This document shows positions 63,765 through 64,000 of a stretch of DNA of 64,000 nt, one piece after another. Made by a program: the position numbers and the translations under genes. Source of the stretch: Cydia pomonella (Eukaryota; Arthropoda; Insecta; Lepidoptera; Tortricidae); contig NC_084713.1 in NCBI RefSeq assembly GCF_033807575.1, forward strand, positions 20,497,389 through 20,561,388. The letters run 5' to 3'. Positions within the stretch are counted from its first letter, which is position 1; every line of letters begins with the position of its first letter. A model generated the notes under the pieces. It saw nothing but the letters and a program-made list of their open reading frames with translations, had not been told where the DNA came from and searched no databases.

Positions 63765-63860
63765 AAATGAATAAAAAAAAATGAACTGAAAAATGAAAAT
63801 GATTTATTGGTACACAATAGGTTTTAACTTTAACCAAAACAAGAGCTTTCTTTTAAGTAA
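63765..63860 (-). repeat. LINE 3' end (AAAATGATTTATTGGTACAC type)
   Basis: AAAATGAAAATGATTTATTG and GTACACAATAGGTTTTAAC read on the minus strand as a retroposon 3' end with an A/T-rich tail. No coding part before the window ends. Confidence 0.35.
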
Positions 63861-64000
63861 AACAAATACTTGTGTCAGAAGGCTCCGCTCTTCCAATAAT
63901 GACAAGGTTTACCATAATTATCATGAAGTAAATGTTAATGAACATTTACTTAATTATAATTATGGCACCCTACAGACGGGTCAAGATCGCAAGGCCCTCA

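Overview
The window looks like lepidopteran (moth or butterfly) nuclear DNA. It is AT-rich, has no bacterial-style gene organisation, and is filled with repeats of types I recognise from Lepidoptera: two tRNA-headed SINE families, many 5'-truncated non-LTR (LINE) 3' ends, and many short inverted-repeat DNA elements (MITEs). Family names here come from pattern recognition, not database searches.

Only two stretches look like functional protein-coding sequence. (1) 46997-49919 is a complete, apparently intact Tc1/mariner-superfamily transposon. It has TA target duplications, very long (about 0.7 kb) and nearly identical terminal inverted repeats, and one unbroken 362-residue transposase with a D-D-(41)-D triad. 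(2) 52572-53637 holds two candidate exons of a THAP-type zinc-finger gene on the + strand, with good splice sites. A TGA appears at the exon junction unless a second AG six bases downstream is used. No confident third exon was found.

The rest by region. 1-12400: LINE 3' ends, a nested MITE pair (5192-5614), a hAT-like MITE rich in ACCGGTTT (9789-10128) and a probable solo LTR with a CGTAC duplication (10959-11200). 12428-14420: the longest retrotransposon relic, a minus-strand LINE with half a reverse transcriptase and a duplicated 3' UTR. 14420-35100: SINEs, LINE tails, broken ORF2 C-termini, a TTAA-flanked MITE and several hairpins. 35100-45400: sparse repeats, a SINE inserted in a SINE (39562-40088), a 1001-bp hAT-like element with a perfect 8-bp duplication and an internal 3 x 100-bp tandem repeat (42272-43272), and mariner-type non-autonomous elements. 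46200-49950: a head-to-head LINE-tail inverted repeat with the intact transposon inserted in its right arm. 53000-64000: the THAP-like exons with a hairpin-bearing SINE in the intron, an RTE-like ORF2 tail, a 1.27-kb foldback element (55771-57043) and further LINE and SINE ends.

The genes do not form a pathway. What the window shows is layered transposition: the order of insertion can be read at four or five places, and several long hairpins could give double-stranded RNA if transcribed. Most of the short open frames are chance or lie inside repeats and are not annotated as genes.
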